Positions 7,342-10,172 of a stretch of DNA of 10,172 bases are shown piece after piece (the first letter of the stretch is position 1; every line of letters begins with the position of its first letter). The notes under the pieces were generated by a model. That model was given only the letters and a program-made list of their open reading frames with translations, did not search any database and was not told the origin of the DNA. A program made the position numbers and the translations under genes. Origin of the DNA: Saonia sp964398035 (GTDB taxonomy: Bacteria; Bacteroidota; Bacteroidia; Flavobacteriales; Flavobacteriaceae); assembly GCA_964398035.1 (NCBI GenBank), contig CAYNLI010000103.1, forward strand, positions 1 through 10,172. Direction: 5' to 3'.

Positions 7342-9426
7342 ATGTCTCAGAATCAAAAAAATCCTTCTAGGTACACTATTACTGCTGCACTTCCTTACAC
7401 CAATGGCCCCATTCATATTGGGCATTTGGCAGGGGTTTATGTTCCAGCGGATATTTACACCAGATATTTACGTCTGACCAACAATGATGTTGTTTTTGTT
7501 TGTGGAAGTGATGAGCACGGAGTTGCCATTTCCATGAAAGCAAAAAAAGAGGGGGTTACCCCACAAGAAATCATTGATAAATACCATGGAATCATTAAAA
7601 AATCTTTTCAGGATTTTGGGATAACCTTTGATAACTATTCTAGGACATCAGCAAAGATCCATCATAAAACTGCATCAGAATTTTTTAAGAAGATGCATGA
7701 TAACGGTGATTTTATTGAAGAAACCACCAATCAACTATATGATGCCGAAGCAGAACAATTTTTAGCCGATCGTTTTGTAATTGGCACCTGTCCAATATGT
7801 AGCCATAAGGAGGCCTACGGTGATCAATGTGAAAATTGTGGTTCTTCTTTGAACGCTACTGATCTTATCGACCCAAAATCGACCATAACAGGCACCGTGC
7901 CTACCTTAAAAAAGACAAAACATTGGTTTTTACCTTTAGACCGTTACGAAGATTTCTTAAAAAAATGGATTTTAGAAGGTCATAAAAAAGATTGGAAACC
8001 CAATGTATACGGGCAATGTAAATCATGGATAGATGACGGGCTAAGACCAAGGGCCGTTACCAGGGATTTAGATTGGGGAATTCCCGTTCCTGTTGAAGGC
8101 GGTGAAGGAAAAGTACTCTATGTGTGGTTTGATGCCCCTATTGGGTATGTATCCTCAACCAAAGAATGGGCAGCACGTGAAGGAAAAGATTGGGAACCCT
8201 ATTGGAAAGATAAAGACACAAAATTGGTTCACTTTATTGGCAAGGACAATATTGTTTTTCACTGCATTATATTTCCGGCTATTTTAAAGGCACAGGGAGA
8301 TTATATTCTGCCAGAGAATGTTCCTGCAAACGAATTTTTAAACCTAGAGGGAAACAAACTATCTACTTCCAAAAATTGGGCGGTTTGGTTGCATGAGTAT
8401 TTGGAAGATTTTCCAGACATGCAAGATGTGTTGCGTTATACGTTAACGGCAAATGCACCAGAAACAAAGGACAATGATTTTACTTGGAAAGATTTTCAGG
8501 CTAGGAACAACAATGAACTGGTTGCTATTTTTGGGAATTTTATAAACCGAGTAGCGGTATTGACCCATAAGTATTATGAGGGTGAAGTACCAACTGCTGG
8601 AAAGTTGGCTCAGATAGATATTGACACCCTTGAACAGTTAAGAAAATATCCAGAGATCATATCCAGTTCCATAGAGCGCTACCGTTTTAGGGAAGCAGGG
8701 CAGGAACTTATGAATTTGGCCCGTTTGGGAAACAAATACCTGGCCGATGAAGAGCCTTGGAAATTAATTAAGACTGATGAGGAACGAGTAAAAACCGTAA
8801 TGTTTGTCGCATTACAAATTGCAACTGCTTTGGCGGTATTGAGCGAACCTTTTTTACCGTTTACATCAGCCAAGCTTAAAAATATTCTCAATGTCACCCT
8901 GAGCGCAGTCGAAGGGTCTCTAAGCTGGAACGACGTTGCTACCCAAGAAACCCTACTCCCAGCAGGGCACACTATCAACAAAGCAGAACTACTGTTCAGA
9001 AAGGTTGAAGACCAAGAAATTGAAGTACAACTAGCAAAATTAGAAGCCACTAAAAAAGCTAATGAGCAAGCAAACAAAGAACTTATGCCACAAAAAGACA
9101 CTATTACTTTTGATGATTTTACAAAATTGGACATTAGGGTAGGAACTATTGTAGAAGCCGAAAAAATGCCCAAAACAAAAAAACTTATGGTCTTAAAAGT
9201 TGATACCGGTTTGGATACCCGTACCATAGTTTCTGGAATTGCAGAGAGCTTTTCCCCTGAAGAAATAGTGGGTAAAAAAGTAACGGTGCTAATTAACCTA
9301 GCTCCCAGAGCATTACGTGGTGTGGATAGTGAAGGGATGATTTTGATGACTGAGAATGAAGAAGGGAAATTGGTCTTTGTGAATCCTGACACTGATGGCG
9401 TTGGGAATGGGGTGACAATAAACTAA
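7342..9426 (+). CDS. metG: Methionine-tRNA ligase (methionyl-tRNA synthetase)
   Basis: Charges tRNA-Met with methionine using ATP, in the cytoplasm. Start chosen at ATG 7342 (MSQNQKN), giving 694 residues; the TTG three bases earlier is not needed. The class I signature HIGH is at 25-28 within ALPYTNGPIHIGHLAG. The zinc knuckle CPIC...CENC uses C150, C153, C163 and C166. The KMSKS loop appears as KLSTS at 339-343, a variant common in this MetG lineage. A helical anticodon-binding domain follows to about residue 510. A lysine- and glutamate-rich helix at about 550-585 leads to the C-terminal OB-fold tRNA-binding domain (588-694, ITFDDFTKLDIRVGTIVEAE), which promotes dimerisation and tRNA binding. 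Oddity: residues about 517-527 (VTLSAVEGS) are encoded by a REP-like palindrome, described separately. Translation stays in frame through it and all catalytic parts are intact, so the enzyme should work. Confidence 0.97.
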   Translation: MSQNQKNPSRYTITAALPYTNGPIHIGHLAGVYVPADIYTRYLRLTNNDVVFVCGSDEHGVAISMKAKKEGVTPQEIIDKYHGIIKKSFQDFGITFDNYSRTSAKIHHKTASEFFKKMHDNGDFIEETTNQLYDAEAEQFLADRFVIGTCPICSHKEAYGDQCENCGSSLNATDLIDPKSTITGTVPTLKKTKHWFLPLDRYEDFLKKWILEGHKKDWKPNVYGQCKSWIDDGLRPRAVTRDLDWGIPVPVEGGEGKVLYVWFDAPIGYVSSTKEWAAREGKDWEPYWKDKDTKLVHFIGKDNIVFHCIIFPAILKAQGDYILPENVPANEFLNLEGNKLSTSKNWAVWLHEYLEDFPDMQDVLRYTLTANAPETKDNDFTWKDFQARNNNELVAIFGNFINRVAVLTHKYYEGEVPTAGKLAQIDIDTLEQLRKYPEIISSSIERYRFREAGQELMNLARLGNKYLADEEPWKLIKTDEERVKTVMFVALQIATALAVLSEPFLPFTSAKLKNILNVTLSAVEGSLSWNDVATQETLLPAGHTINKAELLFRKVEDQEIEVQLAKLEATKKANEQANKELMPQKDTITFDDFTKLDIRVGTIVEAEKMPKTKKLMVLKVDTGLDTRTIVSGIAESFSPEEIVGKKVTVLINLAPRALRGVDSEGMILMTENEEGKLVFVNPDTDGVGNGVTIN
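8892..8920 (+). repeat. REP-like palindromic element inside metG
   Basis: A 29-base GC-rich stretch with arms ACCCT (8896-8900) and AGGGT (8913-8917) around GAGCGCAGTCGA; the reverse strand begins GAGACCCTTCGACTGCGCTC. This is the form of a dispersed palindromic repeat I recall from intergenic regions of many Bacteroidota genomes, recognisable when translated as VTLSAVEGS. It lies in frame in metG, in the linker between the anticodon-binding helices and the C-terminal region, where variable sequence can be tolerated. Its base composition stands out from the surrounding AT-rich gene. Confidence 0.8.
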
Positions 9427-9441
9427 CAACCATAGAGAGTT

Positions 9442-9888
9442 ATGAGTCTTTTTAGAAAAATAGATAAAATATTAGGTGCTTTTGGAAATATTAAAGCATT
9501 GGAACGTACACATGTTGACACTTACACTCAAAATCTAATAACTAATATTGAAGGAGAAAAAATTGCAGAATCAGTAGATGGACAACTTTGGATAGAGTTT
9601 AAACAATTAGCTGGTTATGATTTCATGGAATCTATAATTCTAAGTAGAACAAACATTAAAACTTGGGATGGCAGTACATTAATCTTAAACGGAGAAAATA
9701 AAAGTTTAATACTAAATTCTGATACTACAGAGATTGAATCAGATTACTCGAACATATCAAATACATGGATGACTAAAATAAGTTTTGTTGTTTCCAAAGA
9801 CGATATAAAATATATAAAAGAAAGAAAAGCTGATGAAATATTTTTTAAATACAAGAAAAAAACAATTTCATTTAATGCTTTAAAATAG
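9442..9888 (+). CDS. Unrecognised 148-residue protein downstream of metG
   Basis: I do not recognise this protein. It starts 15 bases after the metG stop, with GAGAG shortly before the ATG, so it may be translated from the metG message. The sequence has no signal peptide or membrane segment. It opens with a short amphipathic stretch (MSLFRKIDKILGAFGNIKAL), then alternating short strands: GEKIAESVDGQLWIEF, TWDGSTLILNGENKSLIL and DTTEIESDYSNIS. It ends with a lysine-rich helix/strand part (DDIKYIKERKADEIFFKYKKK). The pattern suggests a small cytoplasmic beta-rich domain. It is clearly more AT-rich than metG, which could mean a more recent arrival or simply weaker codon selection. Real coding is likely from length and protein-like composition; function unknown. 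Confidence 0.72.
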   Translation: MSLFRKIDKILGAFGNIKALERTHVDTYTQNLITNIEGEKIAESVDGQLWIEFKQLAGYDFMESIILSRTNIKTWDGSTLILNGENKSLILNSDTTEIESDYSNISNTWMTKISFVVSKDDIKYIKERKADEIFFKYKKKTISFNALK

Positions 9889-9954
9889 AAAAGTGACTCT
9901 AATGGTATTCAAAAAAAAGTATATTATTATTTGACTATAATTAAACCTATTCCC

Positions 9955-9977
9955 TAACCTCACAGTATACTAGGTTA
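9955..9977. repeat. Nested inverted repeat just upstream of tex
   Basis: Outer arms TAACCT (9955-9960) and AGGTTA (9972-9977) flank the perfect 8-base palindrome AGTATACT (9964-9971). The element ends 17 bases before the tex ATG. There is no T-run after it, so it does not look like a terminator; a binding site for a dimeric regulator or a leader hairpin is possible. Chance is not excluded in AT-rich DNA. Confidence 0.35.
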
Positions 9978-9994
9978 ATCTTATAATACGCTCC

Positions 9995-10172
9995 ATGCAA
10001 CTAACCCAATACATCCTACAACATACACAGCTCCCTCTAAAAAGCATAGAAAATACCGTTGCCTTGCTTAATGAGGATTGCACCATCCCTTTTATATCTC
10101 GTTATAGAAAAGAGCGTACAGGTAATTTGGATGAGGTACAGATTGGTGCCATTGTGACCAGTAAAGCACAAT
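9995..10172 (+). CDS. tex: Tex family RNA-binding protein, N-terminal part (runs off the window)
   Basis: The first 59 codons of a Tex-type transcription accessory protein. After MQLTQYILQHTQLPLKSIENTVALLNEDC comes the diagnostic TIPFISRYRKERTGNLDEVQIGAI, the conserved N-terminal helical motif of Tex. Tex proteins are normally about 700-780 residues with YqgF-like, helix-hairpin-helix and C-terminal S1 domains; those lie outside the window. Tex binds RNA and influences transcription and stress survival in other bacteria. The ATG at 9995 is the first in this frame and gives the usual N-terminus. It starts 106 bases after the preceding gene and may have its own promoter. Confidence 0.9.
   Translation, partial: MQLTQYILQHTQLPLKSIENTVALLNEDCTIPFISRYRKERTGNLDEVQIGAIVTSKAQ

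Noticed and set aside
8355..8371. KLSTS instead of KMSKS in MetG, considered as a damaged active site
   Set aside because: The variant fits the class I loop and is, as far as I recall, usual in this branch of MetG proteins with the long zinc knuckle.
8679..9392. Long 237-codon minus-strand open frame opposite metG
   Set aside because: It is antisense to the certain metG coding sequence, is serine-rich low-quality protein, and shows no recognisable domain; it is a shadow frame.

Overview
The window looks like chromosomal DNA from a member of the Bacteroidota, most likely the family Flavobacteriaceae. The evidence is the low G+C content, AT-rich intergenic gaps with few Shine-Dalgarno sites, and TAnnTTTG-type promoter elements. 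A type IX secretion (T9SS) C-terminal domain, a DUF4369-like/thioredoxin lipid- or periplasm-type protein and flavobacterial-style MetG and YraN sequences point the same way. No rRNA, tRNA, CRISPR array, transposase or phage gene was found, and no stretch longer than about 300 bases lacks a gene.

Layout. Positions 1-783 hold the 3' part of an unrecognised protein. At 950-1323 is a VOC (glyoxalase/bleomycin-resistance fold) gene whose only sensible ATG is one base out of frame, so it is probably broken at its very start or affected by a one-base sequencing error. A secreted thioredoxin-like protein with a CPHC motif (1368-2684) converges on a two-gene minus-strand unit: a YraN/UPF0102 nuclease-like protein followed by an ACT-domain protein of the kind often labelled aspartate kinase. 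A 224-base divergent intergenic region with an inverted repeat separates yraN from the plus-strand pair DUF1800 + DUF1501 (3985-7223). That pair ends in a textbook rho-independent terminator. metG (7342-9426) follows with its own promoter-like element, then a 148-residue unknown protein 15 bases downstream, and finally the first 59 codons of tex, which runs off the end.

How the genes relate. DUF1800 and DUF1501 form a clear operon (11-base gap) and are a familiar partnership. Here the DUF1501 member carries both a twin-arginine signal and a T9SS-type C-terminal domain, while its DUF1800 partner shows no export signal. metG, yraN and tex are housekeeping functions; the other neighbours show no shared pathway.

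The most striking thing is inside metG: a GC-rich palindromic sequence of the REP-like type common in Bacteroidota intergenic regions sits in frame in the linker before the C-terminal tRNA-binding domain and is translated as VTLSAVEGS. I saw no convincing new multi-gene system; the window is mostly ordinary chromosome with a few local oddities.
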